From RGIG4079 sp045576735 (GTDB lineage: Bacteria > Bacteroidota > Bacteroidia > Bacteroidales > Muribaculaceae): DNA of 64,000 bases. The stretch is taken from positions 4,743 to 68,742 of the forward strand of contig JAZNGZ010000001.1 of NCBI GenBank assembly GCA_045576735.1, written 5' to 3'. Below, in pieces: positions 32,619-40,921 of the stretch (position 1 is its first letter; each line of letters opens with the position of its first letter). The notes below the pieces were generated by a model. The model was not told the DNA's origin, did not search any database, and was given only the letters and a program-made list of their open reading frames with translations. Both the position numbers and the translations under genes were made by a program.

Positions 32619-32656
32619 AATACCGTGTGAACCGACGTGTCGGTTTGTGGTATCAG
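32619..32656 (+). promoter_or_regulatory. Hairpin at the start of the susC leader
   Basis: AACCGA and TCGGTT pair around CGTG, with ATACC and GGTAT pairing outside a short bulge. It would lie at the very 5' end of the mRNA. Confidence 0.5.
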
Positions 32657-32877
32657 CTATGTCGAAAATGACGTAAATGTCTAACTATTAGATGCTAACT
32701 CGAAACGATGAGAAAAGAGGTGTAAAAGTAAATTTTTGCTAAAAAATTGACTGATAGCTCGTTATCATTGTGTCGCATTTGGCACTTAAAGGTTGCATTT
32801 GAGTCGAGAGATGTGGTCGAAAGTGTTAAAAAATGTAAGTGATAAATAACCTTGAATATAAACAAATTAAAGTAAGT

Positions 32878-35800
32878 ATGAGAAAACAGTTATTGCTTCT
32901 GTTATTTTCCCTCTTCGCAGTTGCCGGCTTTGCTCGCACTGTGACTGGTGTGGTAACCAGTGCTACTGATGGTGAACCTTTGATGGGCGTTTCTGTCGTG
33001 ATTAAGGGTACAACAACAGGTACTGAGACCGACTTTGACGGGAATTTTTCAATCGACGTTAAGAATGATAACGCCGTTTTGAATTTCAGTTATGTGGGTA
33101 TGAAAACCCAAAGTATTAAAGTGGGCGGCCAGAGCGTTATTAACGTAGCACTCGAAGACGACTCTGAAGTTTTGGGTGAAGTCGTTGTAACAGCGATGGG
33201 TCAAACCCAAGAAAAGAAAAAACTTAACTTTGCTGTTCAATCATTGAACAGTGACGCGGTAACAGCTGGTCAATCGGCCAACTTCGTTAACGGTCTCCAA
33301 GGGAAAGTTGCCGGTGTGCAAGTATCAATGGCAGGGGGTTCTCCAAACTCTGCATCACAAATCGTGGTACGTGCCATCTCTTCTATTAACTCTGGCCAAA
33401 GCAACGAGCCATTGTTCGTAATCGACGGTATGCCTGTTCGTGGTGGTGCATCTGCTGCTGCCGACATCAACCCTAACGACATCGAAACAATGTCAGTGTT
33501 GAAAGGTGCTGCTGCATCAGCTCTTTATGGTCAAGAAGGTGCTAACGGTGTAATCTTGATTACTACTAAGAGTGGTAAAGAAGGTTCAGTTACAGTTACA
33601 GCTTCAGGTGGCTGGGAAATCTCAGAAGTTGCTCGCACTCCTAAATTGCAACGCAAATATGTAGGTGGTGGTAGCGGTATTTACACAACCAACGCTTCAG
33701 GTGGTTGGGGTCCAATCGCAAAACCCGACGAACAACTCTACGACAACGTAGGTGAATTCCTTGGTACAGGCTTTATGCAAAAGTATGACGTTGCGATCTC
33801 AGGTGGTAACGAAAAATTCTCAGCATATGCATCTGCTAACTACATGAACAATAATGGTGTTGTTCCTGAAGACTACAAAAATCGTTTAGGTGTATATGTA
33901 AAAGGTGAATTCAATCCTTCTGAACAAATCAAGTTTGTGTTATCAACTAACTACATCGACACTAAATCTCGTGGTTTTGGTAACTCAATGTCTACTGTAT
34001 ATGGTTGGTCAATCAACCGTAACATGGCTGATTATAAATTGCCTAATGGTCTTCCTAACTGGAGCAACCGTTACGATGCATGGGACGAATTGACAAATGA
34101 CGGTCGTCTTGGTGCAACAGTTTCTCCTTACTATGGCCGTTATATGGACCACTCAGTAAGCGAAGGTAATCGTGTGATTATCAACGGATCTCTTTCTTAC
34201 GAACCAATTAAAAACTTGGTATTCACTGCTAAGGTAGGTTATGACAAGGGTCACTCTTCACAAGATGCTTATAGTGTGCCTCGCTACTCTCGCGAACTTA
34301 CTGAATTCGATGGCGAGCTCACTACAGGTCAACAACAAACACTTGCTGAACGTCAAGGTTCTTACACATTCACTCCTTCACGTAGCGAACGTCTCACCGT
34401 TCAAGGTAATGCTAACTACTACTGGAAGATAAACGATGACTTCAACTTGAACTTCTTCTTAGGTGGTGAATACTCTGAAACTAAGAGCTATTCAGCTTCA
34501 ATGTATGGTGACAACTTCATTCTTGGTGGTGAATTCTATTCATTCAACAATATCGACCCTGATCGTCTTGACTTGACCGACTTCAGCCTTTACCACACTA
34601 ACCGCAACAAATTCGGTTACTTCGGTGAAATCCGTTTCGACTATAAAGGTATGGCTCAATTGTCAGTAACAGGTCGTATGGACGGTTCTTCAACTTTGGT
34701 TAACTATATGAACCCTGAAGGTTCAGATCCTACATACTTCTATCCTTCAGTAACTGCCGGTGTTATCTTCTCTGAACTCTTCAACCTCAAAAACGATTGG
34801 TTCTCTTATGGTAAACTCCGTGGTAACTGGGCAAAAGTAGGTAAAGATGCTCCTTCTTACTTGTTCTCTAACAACTTCAAACAATGGTCAACATTCCCCG
34901 ATGGTGGTTATGGTGTAGATGCTACAGTATCTTCAGCTAACTTCCTCGAACCTGAAATGACAAGTTCATGGGAAATTGGTGCTGACTTGCGTTTCTTCCG
35001 TGAACGTACTCGTTTCGATATCGCTTACTACTCAACTACAGTTGACAACCAAATCATCACAATGCGTGTATCTCCTGCAGCAGGTGTGATCTTGCAAACA
35101 TTCAACTCTGGTTCTATCGAAAACTACGGTATTGAAGCAACTCTTTCACAAGACATTCTTAAAGGTGGTGACTTCTCTTGGACTGCTAACGCAAACTTCT
35201 CTTTCAACCGTGGTCGTCTTCGTGAACTCCCCAACAACCAAACTGAATACCTCGGTATGCAAGTTTCTAACCGCATGTACTGTTCTTCTAACGTAGGTGG
35301 TTCTACTACTGCTATGGTGGGTACTGACTACGAACGTACTGAAAGCGGCGAAATCATTTGTGACGAAAATGGTTATCCAACTATTTCTCCTGATAAAAAC
35401 AACTTCCTCGGTGATCGTGAGCCCGACTTCCTTCTTGGTGTTGGTTCTACATTCACTTGGAAAGACCTTTCACTCTCATTCTTGATTGACGGACGTTGCG
35501 GTGGTGACGTTTACAACTACACTGGCGAAAACTTGATCGCTAATGGTATGAGTGGTTATCTTGAAAAATATCGTAACCGCGAAGTGATTGTTAAGGGTGT
35601 TGTAGCTAATGGTGACGGAACTTATCGTCCTAACACTACTCCTGTAATCTTTGACTCTCAATTCTATTCTAACTACTACTCAATTCCTTCTAACTTCATC
35701 GAAGATGGTTCTTACATTCGTTTGAGCTACGTAACTCTTTCTTACGACTTCGGTAAGTTGATGAAGACACTTGGTAGCAAGAACCCAATCAAGGGCCTCC

Positions 35801-35964
35801 GCGCTTCTATGACAGGCCGTAACCTCTTCCTCTTGACTAAGTACACAGGTGCAGATCCTCAAGTTATGCCTGCTGCTACTGGTGGTGCCGGTTCTATGGG
35901 TATCGATAATTTCAGTGTTCCCGCAACACGCAGCTTCAACTTTAACATTAACTTAACATTCTAA
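32878..35964 (+). CDS. SusC/RagA-family TonB-dependent outer-membrane transporter
   Basis: 1028 residues. A signal peptide (MRKQLLLLLFSLFAVAGFA) is followed by a carboxypeptidase-like domain (about 22-95, VTGVVTSATDGEPLMGVSV), the TonB box and plug (about 105-240, with NPNDIETMSVLKGAAASALY) and a large beta-barrel ending in an aromatic residue (NLTF). It takes up an oligomeric substrate across the outer membrane together with the SusD protein in the next gene. The ATG at 32878 gives the right signal peptide; an in-frame ATG at 32839 would spoil it. The gene is rich in favoured codons, so it is probably highly expressed. Confidence 0.96.
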   Translation: MRKQLLLLLFSLFAVAGFARTVTGVVTSATDGEPLMGVSVVIKGTTTGTETDFDGNFSIDVKNDNAVLNFSYVGMKTQSIKVGGQSVINVALEDDSEVLGEVVVTAMGQTQEKKKLNFAVQSLNSDAVTAGQSANFVNGLQGKVAGVQVSMAGGSPNSASQIVVRAISSINSGQSNEPLFVIDGMPVRGGASAAADINPNDIETMSVLKGAAASALYGQEGANGVILITTKSGKEGSVTVTASGGWEISEVARTPKLQRKYVGGGSGIYTTNASGGWGPIAKPDEQLYDNVGEFLGTGFMQKYDVAISGGNEKFSAYASANYMNNNGVVPEDYKNRLGVYVKGEFNPSEQIKFVLSTNYIDTKSRGFGNSMSTVYGWSINRNMADYKLPNGLPNWSNRYDAWDELTNDGRLGATVSPYYGRYMDHSVSEGNRVIINGSLSYEPIKNLVFTAKVGYDKGHSSQDAYSVPRYSRELTEFDGELTTGQQQTLAERQGSYTFTPSRSERLTVQGNANYYWKINDDFNLNFFLGGEYSETKSYSASMYGDNFILGGEFYSFNNIDPDRLDLTDFSLYHTNRNKFGYFGEIRFDYKGMAQLSVTGRMDGSSTLVNYMNPEGSDPTYFYPSVTAGVIFSELFNLKNDWFSYGKLRGNWAKVGKDAPSYLFSNNFKQWSTFPDGGYGVDATVSSANFLEPEMTSSWEIGADLRFFRERTRFDIAYYSTTVDNQIITMRVSPAAGVILQTFNSGSIENYGIEATLSQDILKGGDFSWTANANFSFNRGRLRELPNNQTEYLGMQVSNRMYCSSNVGGSTTAMVGTDYERTESGEIICDENGYPTISPDKNNFLGDREPDFLLGVGSTFTWKDLSLSFLIDGRCGGDVYNYTGENLIANGMSGYLEKYRNREVIVKGVVANGDGTYRPNTTPVIFDSQFYSNYYSIPSNFIEDGSYIRLSYVTLSYDFGKLMKTLGSKNPIKGLRASMTGRNLFLLTKYTGADPQVMPAATGGAGSMGIDNFSVPATRSFNFNINLTF

Positions 35965-35972
35965 TCACAGTT

Positions 35973-37892
35973 ATGAATAAGTTTAAAACAATTTCATTGT
36001 CATTATTGCTTGGACTTTCATTTGCGAGTTGCGAGGATGTACTTGACGACAACGTAAATGCTGACCGTGCTCACGACAACACCGTTGATCAAGCAATGCC
36101 TGTTATCGTGTTCTACGCAAGCCAAACAGTATATGACCACGCAGAATATAATGTATATCTTTCTCAATGTTTGACCACAACAGGTAAGAGCCAAACAGGT
36201 TCATATCCTTATAAACAAGGTTGGGAATTCTTGAACGTAAACCGTCACCCACAATGGCGTCGTCACTTCTACGACTTGGCTAAAAACGCTCGTTCGGTGT
36301 GTGACCTCAGTGGCACTAAAAATACCGACTTGATTGCTCGCGCAATTATGTTGATGTCAACTCAATTGACTACTGATACTTTCGGTGAAATGCCTATGCT
36401 CCCTGAAAACTACATGGAAGCTACAGGTAAATATGGTGATGCTCACGATGCTACCACTCCACACTACGAAGATCAAGTAGATATCTATAACTGGATGTTC
36501 CGTGAAGCAGATGCTCTTATCGAAGCATTTGAAAATCACGATCCTTCAAACGACGTAGCTATCGACCAAAAAATGGATCGCATCTATGGTGGTGACCTTA
36601 ACAAATGGAAAGGTCTTGTTTACGCAATGAAAGCTCGTCTTTTGCTCCGTAACATTCCTAACGTAGATATGTCAAAATGTCAAGAAATCATTAACGTAGC
36701 TCAAAAAGCTATCGATACTTGGCGTTCAGGCGACCTCCTTTATGGTGCATGGTTTGGTAACGAGCCTCGTTATAACTATGATGGTGGTGCTACAGAATCA
36801 AACGCTCCTTGGAGTTCGGCTCAACCTAAAATCAACTCTTGGGAATCACGCGACAACCGTCTTGCTTCTGACGTAGTTCCTTCTAAATTCTTCATGGAAT
36901 CATGTCTTGGTATCAGTTTCCCAGGCAACGAACGTAAACAAGGCACTTGGGATCGTTCAAATGGTTTCGGTAATGACCCACGTATCGTGCTTCTTATGAA
37001 ACCTGCTGTAGGTCCTATCTCAGCTTCTATTTCAAACACTGCTAACATGTATCGTTATCTTGAAAATAACATCGGTTCAGGTGCTACTTTCAAACGTACT
37101 CACTATCCTGATCTTTATGCCGGTGCATATGCTGGTGATGTTGATGCTTACAACCCATTGTTTACAATGGAAGAACTTTACTTCATGCAAGCTGAAGCAT
37201 ACTACTGGTTGGGTAACAAAGCTAAAGCATGTCAATTGGCTAAAGAAGCAACACAATGGAATATCCAACGTCACCTCGACTTCTATCTTTGGAAGAGTGG
37301 TGGCATCTATCCAACTGATTTCTCTGACGAAAATGATAAATTGGTTACTGATGAATACAAAGCAAATATGTGGAAAGCTCGTTTCGAATCTTATGTAGGT
37401 GCATTCCTTAACAACGAAAAAACAGTTGTTGAATATGTATCAGGGGAAGGAAAAACATCTAAAGCAACTGCAAAAGCATGTACTGAATTCGGTAACGAAC
37501 GTTGGTTCTTCAATGAATCAGAATATACTCTTTCTGACTTGATGATGCAAAAATACATCGCAATGTATATGCAACCCGAACAATGGAACGACATGCGTCG
37601 CTATCACTACTCTAACAACCGTAATGGTTATGGCGTAGGTGGCAACAACGAAATCGTTTATCCTTCTTTGCGTCGTCCTTACAACCTTTACGCAGCTTAC
37701 TGGGTTGATGGTTTGACTGATGCTCAAAAAGAAAACACTTGGATTCAACGTCTTAACTATGACCCACAAACTGAAGATATCTACAACAAGGACGAAGTTG
37801 TTCGTGTAGGTGCTTACAAGGACTTCAAGTGGTTGCAAAAACCAATGATTTGGGCTCAAGACGCAGGTGTTCGCTCTTCATTGACAAAATAA
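35973..37892 (+). CDS. SusD/RagB-family outer-membrane lipoprotein
   Basis: 639 residues with a lipobox (FASC). SusD features include VDQAMPVIVFYASQ, LTTDTFGEMPM, YPDLYAGAYAG, PLFTMEELYFMQAEAYYWLG near residue 400, and YIAMYMQPEQWNDMRRY near 530. It forms the lid of the SusC channel and binds the substrate at the cell surface. It lies eight bases after susC. It is longer than the classic starch SusD, more like the RagB group. Confidence 0.95.
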   Translation: MNKFKTISLSLLLGLSFASCEDVLDDNVNADRAHDNTVDQAMPVIVFYASQTVYDHAEYNVYLSQCLTTTGKSQTGSYPYKQGWEFLNVNRHPQWRRHFYDLAKNARSVCDLSGTKNTDLIARAIMLMSTQLTTDTFGEMPMLPENYMEATGKYGDAHDATTPHYEDQVDIYNWMFREADALIEAFENHDPSNDVAIDQKMDRIYGGDLNKWKGLVYAMKARLLLRNIPNVDMSKCQEIINVAQKAIDTWRSGDLLYGAWFGNEPRYNYDGGATESNAPWSSAQPKINSWESRDNRLASDVVPSKFFMESCLGISFPGNERKQGTWDRSNGFGNDPRIVLLMKPAVGPISASISNTANMYRYLENNIGSGATFKRTHYPDLYAGAYAGDVDAYNPLFTMEELYFMQAEAYYWLGNKAKACQLAKEATQWNIQRHLDFYLWKSGGIYPTDFSDENDKLVTDEYKANMWKARFESYVGAFLNNEKTVVEYVSGEGKTSKATAKACTEFGNERWFFNESEYTLSDLMMQKYIAMYMQPEQWNDMRRYHYSNNRNGYGVGGNNEIVYPSLRRPYNLYAAYWVDGLTDAQKENTWIQRLNYDPQTEDIYNKDEVVRVGAYKDFKWLQKPMIWAQDAGVRSSLTK

Positions 37893-37923
37893 TTATTGTG
37901 CCAATAACAAAAGAATTTAAATT

Positions 37924-39027
37924 ATGAAATTACAATATAAATTAGGAATTATAGCTTTGGGCCTTATCGCATTTACTTCTTGCGAAAAGAACGACCCATT
38001 TGCTGACCCCTTGGAAATCGGTCAACGTGTTCCTACTTGCTATTGGGAAGTAGGTTCTACAACAGCTAAAGCTGGTGGCTATTTCTCTTTCAAAGGTCAA
38101 TACTATACTGAAGATGGTCACACTCCTTCACATAGTGAAGTGTGGTACAATGTGACTCGTACTGATGAAGCATCTGCAACAGCTAAATTGGCAGGTTCAA
38201 GTTTCTCATACACTAAATCATACTCAGTAACTGATACAGTTCGTTCAAACCAAACAATCATTAAGTATGCTCATTCTCTCGCAGTATGGGATGGATATGA
38301 ATTTGTGTTGACCGACTCTGTTCCTGTTTCTGAAACTCTTACTCCTGTAAACTGGAATACTCCTAAGGTTTGGGGTGATAGCGAAGTTAAAAAATTCGGC
38401 AACTATTTCCCTACAAACTTTGCGGATGAGTTTGAAAAAGCAGTTGATTCTCTTATCGTAACAGATGCTAACTACAATTCACTCCGTTACCTTTATATCA
38501 ACTATCCGTTTACAAACGAACGTTTCGCTGAAATCAATGCTGAATTTGGAACAGACTTCCCAACTGACATCAAATATAGCGAAACTGATGCTCAAGAAGG
38601 TGCAACTGACAAATCAACTCGTTGGTTTGACTATAATAATCCTAAAGTATCGGGTAAAGCACCTGCTGTAGTTGGATATTACTACACTACTATCGACGAA
38701 AATGGTAATGTAGTTTACCATGAAGTAGCTCTTGATTACGAAGCACAAGAAGGTCAAAAACTTCAAGCTGTTTACGAATCAGCTCCTTGGGTATTCAGCC
38801 GTTATGACGACGACTTGGGTTCTGTAGTTACTACAGTTCGTCCTGAGTATATCGAAGCATTCAAAGCATTGGTTGAGCCTATCACATTTGTAGAATGGAT
38901 TGGTAGCAACGATGGTTATGCTATTGAGTTTAAACGTAAATACTTCCTTGATGCCAACTACCGTGTATTTGACACTGAAAATAATGTTGGTGTAGCTCAC
39001 ACTTCATATTCAATTGAAATTAACTAA
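37924..39027 (+). CDS. Surface lipoprotein of a SusCD operon, unknown function
   Basis: 367 residues with a lipobox (FTSC). The sequence is beta-rich with many aromatic residues (CYWEVGSTTAKAGGYFSFKG, WYNVTRTDEAS), as in substrate-binding SusE-like lipoproteins. I do not recognise a named domain. It sits third in the operon, 31 bases after susD, so it probably helps bind the same substrate at the surface. Confidence 0.88.
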   Translation: MKLQYKLGIIALGLIAFTSCEKNDPFADPLEIGQRVPTCYWEVGSTTAKAGGYFSFKGQYYTEDGHTPSHSEVWYNVTRTDEASATAKLAGSSFSYTKSYSVTDTVRSNQTIIKYAHSLAVWDGYEFVLTDSVPVSETLTPVNWNTPKVWGDSEVKKFGNYFPTNFADEFEKAVDSLIVTDANYNSLRYLYINYPFTNERFAEINAEFGTDFPTDIKYSETDAQEGATDKSTRWFDYNNPKVSGKAPAVVGYYYTTIDENGNVVYHEVALDYEAQEGQKLQAVYESAPWVFSRYDDDLGSVVTTVRPEYIEAFKALVEPITFVEWIGSNDGYAIEFKRKYFLDANYRVFDTENNVGVAHTSYSIEIN

Positions 39028-39046
39028 GATTTAAAATTTGAGCATT

Positions 39047-40843
39047 ATGAAATTTCTTAATAAATTAGGTCTTCTTGCGTTGTTTGCATTTGCTATGTCG
39101 GCATGTGTTGACCAAGACCCTGAAATTCAAACTTTCCCTAACCCCGACGTAGATTTCACCTACGAAGTGGCTGGTGGTGATTCAGCTGACTACAAACTCG
39201 ACTATTATGTAGTATCGCACATTCAATTCAACAACACTTCAGCTAAAACAGGTAATATTACTTGGGATTTCGGCGCGCCGGAAGGTGAATATGAAGTGAC
39301 AAACGATGACATCAATAACCCTATCGTTAAATATAAAAACGCTGGTCGTTATGATGTGACATTGACAATTGATGGTGTAGGTTCTCGCACTTATCCTATC
39401 CTTATCTACGACATCGTTCCAAAATTATCTATTTCAGAACAATCTATGGAACTCGTGGAATTGAATGAATGTAAAGTGTCATTCGCACTTCGTTTGCCTA
39501 ACCCTGAAAACAAAGTGGTTAAGTATATCTGGACCTTCCCCGAAGGTGCTAAAGACGAAAATGGTCAACCTATTACTACTCGTGAATATACTTCTGACCC
39601 TGTAACAGGTGAAGTGGAATGTCCTAAGAATATCACTTTCAGCAAACTCGGTTCACAACAAGTGACAGTTGATGCAGTCTTCGACCTTGGTAGCGAAGAA
39701 GAACGTCCTCTTGAACAATCTTACATCAACGTTCAAGTTGCATGTCCTATTGAAGTTCCTACATTGTATTATGCACAAGTAGGTGGCAACATCAAGGCTG
39801 TGAAATTGTTGAGCGAAGAGCAATTAGATTATTTGGGCTTGAAAAATGAAGATGTATTACCTTATGATATGGGTGTAAGCGCCGGTGAAAATCCATTCAA
39901 CATTCTTTATGGTAGCACAACTGATACCAACGAAGAATCTGGCGAAACTTCAACTTCTCACTGGATTTACATTCTTGATGCAGGTAAACAATATTACTAC
40001 ATCAACGACGAAGGTGGTGTGCTTGGTGATGGTAAAATCACTGCTATGCGTACTAATGGTACTGATGTTAACACTGTTATCTCTAACGTGGGTGGCGCTG
40101 CATTCAACGACCCATTCCAAGGAAATATCTACGATGGTTATATTTACTACAACGACCGTAACCGTGGTATCTCTAAGATTGGCATGACTGAGCGCGGTCT
40201 TGTTGAAGGAAAAACTTCTGACAACTTCCGTTTAGAATACTTCGTGACAAATGAACGTCTTCCATATTACAACGTTCAATATGCTTATGGTGCTATCTCA
40301 ACAGGTATCTACCGCGATAAGAAGAATGTATGGTGGTGGGGTAAAAACTACTCTGGTAATGGTATGGTTCGTTTTGAAGAATCTCAAATCGGTGCTACTC
40401 AATCTGAAGCTGCAACTAAAGAGAAAAAATATCCTAAGTTGTTAGATGGTGTTAAGTTTACATCATATGCAATTGATGAAGATCGCAAAGCTCTTTATAT
40501 TTGGGGTATCAATGGTTCGCCTGCAGCCGGTTTCCTAGAATATCCACTTCCTGAAGGTACTGAAGCTTCTTTGACAGTAAAAGACTATGTAGGTTATGTT
40601 AACATGGAAGCAAAAGCTGTCAACACTACAGCCGACGAGCCTGTATTTGTAAAACAAATGGTTATCGACTCTCGTAATGGTCGCGTTTACTTCGGTTTCC
40701 GTGCTGAAGTTGGCGATGTTTGGGGAGGCGGAACTGGTCTTGTTTACTATGATCCTGAAACTAAACAATGTTATCGTTACGCAAATACAAGCGAAGAAAT
40801 CCTTGGTGTAACAATTAACCCAACAGCTACTAAACTCTTCTAA
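39047..40843 (+). CDS. PKD-domain surface lipoprotein of a SusCD operon
   Basis: 598 residues. A lipobox (MSAC) follows the signal. PKD-like beta-sandwich segments are visible: TWDFGAPEG with YKNAGRYDVTLTI (about 70-115) and IWTFPEGA with FSKLGSQQVTV (about 160-225). The rest (about 240-598) has strand-rich repeats with YYINDEGGVLGDG and YYNDRNRGISKI, resembling a propeller. The ATG at 39047 is used; three codons upstream there is only a TTG. It is fourth in the operon, 19 bases after the previous gene, and probably binds glycan or protein at the cell surface. Confidence 0.87.
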   Translation: MKFLNKLGLLALFAFAMSACVDQDPEIQTFPNPDVDFTYEVAGGDSADYKLDYYVVSHIQFNNTSAKTGNITWDFGAPEGEYEVTNDDINNPIVKYKNAGRYDVTLTIDGVGSRTYPILIYDIVPKLSISEQSMELVELNECKVSFALRLPNPENKVVKYIWTFPEGAKDENGQPITTREYTSDPVTGEVECPKNITFSKLGSQQVTVDAVFDLGSEEERPLEQSYINVQVACPIEVPTLYYAQVGGNIKAVKLLSEEQLDYLGLKNEDVLPYDMGVSAGENPFNILYGSTTDTNEESGETSTSHWIYILDAGKQYYYINDEGGVLGDGKITAMRTNGTDVNTVISNVGGAAFNDPFQGNIYDGYIYYNDRNRGISKIGMTERGLVEGKTSDNFRLEYFVTNERLPYYNVQYAYGAISTGIYRDKKNVWWWGKNYSGNGMVRFEESQIGATQSEAATKEKKYPKLLDGVKFTSYAIDEDRKALYIWGINGSPAAGFLEYPLPEGTEASLTVKDYVGYVNMEAKAVNTTADEPVFVKQMVIDSRNGRVYFGFRAEVGDVWGGGTGLVYYDPETKQCYRYANTSEEILGVTINPTATKLF

Positions 40844-40867
40844 ACCTCGGTTTGGTTGAAATAATCT

Positions 40868-40910
40868 AAATCAAAAGGTAACTGCCGCGAAAGGCGGTTA
40901 CCTTTGATTT
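40868..40910 (+). terminator. Strong hairpin before the GHL10 gene
   Basis: AAATCAAAAGGTAAC and GTTACCTTTGATTT pair, with GCCGC/GCGG inside and TTTTAT after. It ends 11 bases before the next start codon, leaving no room for a promoter, so it may attenuate read-through rather than end the operon. Confidence 0.7.
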
Positions 40911-40921
40911 TATAAAATATC

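Larger units (their letters stand above)
32268..32877. other. 610-bp spacer: trmD promoter, repeats, long susC leader
   Basis: No gene. It holds the trmD -7 box, AT-rich repeats at 32316-32340 and 32431-32461, a small GTTCCAT/ATGGAAC hairpin at 32371-32391, an inverted copy of the dispersed repeat, the susC promoter, and an untranslated leader of about 260 bases with a hairpin at 32619-32656. Confidence 0.75.
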
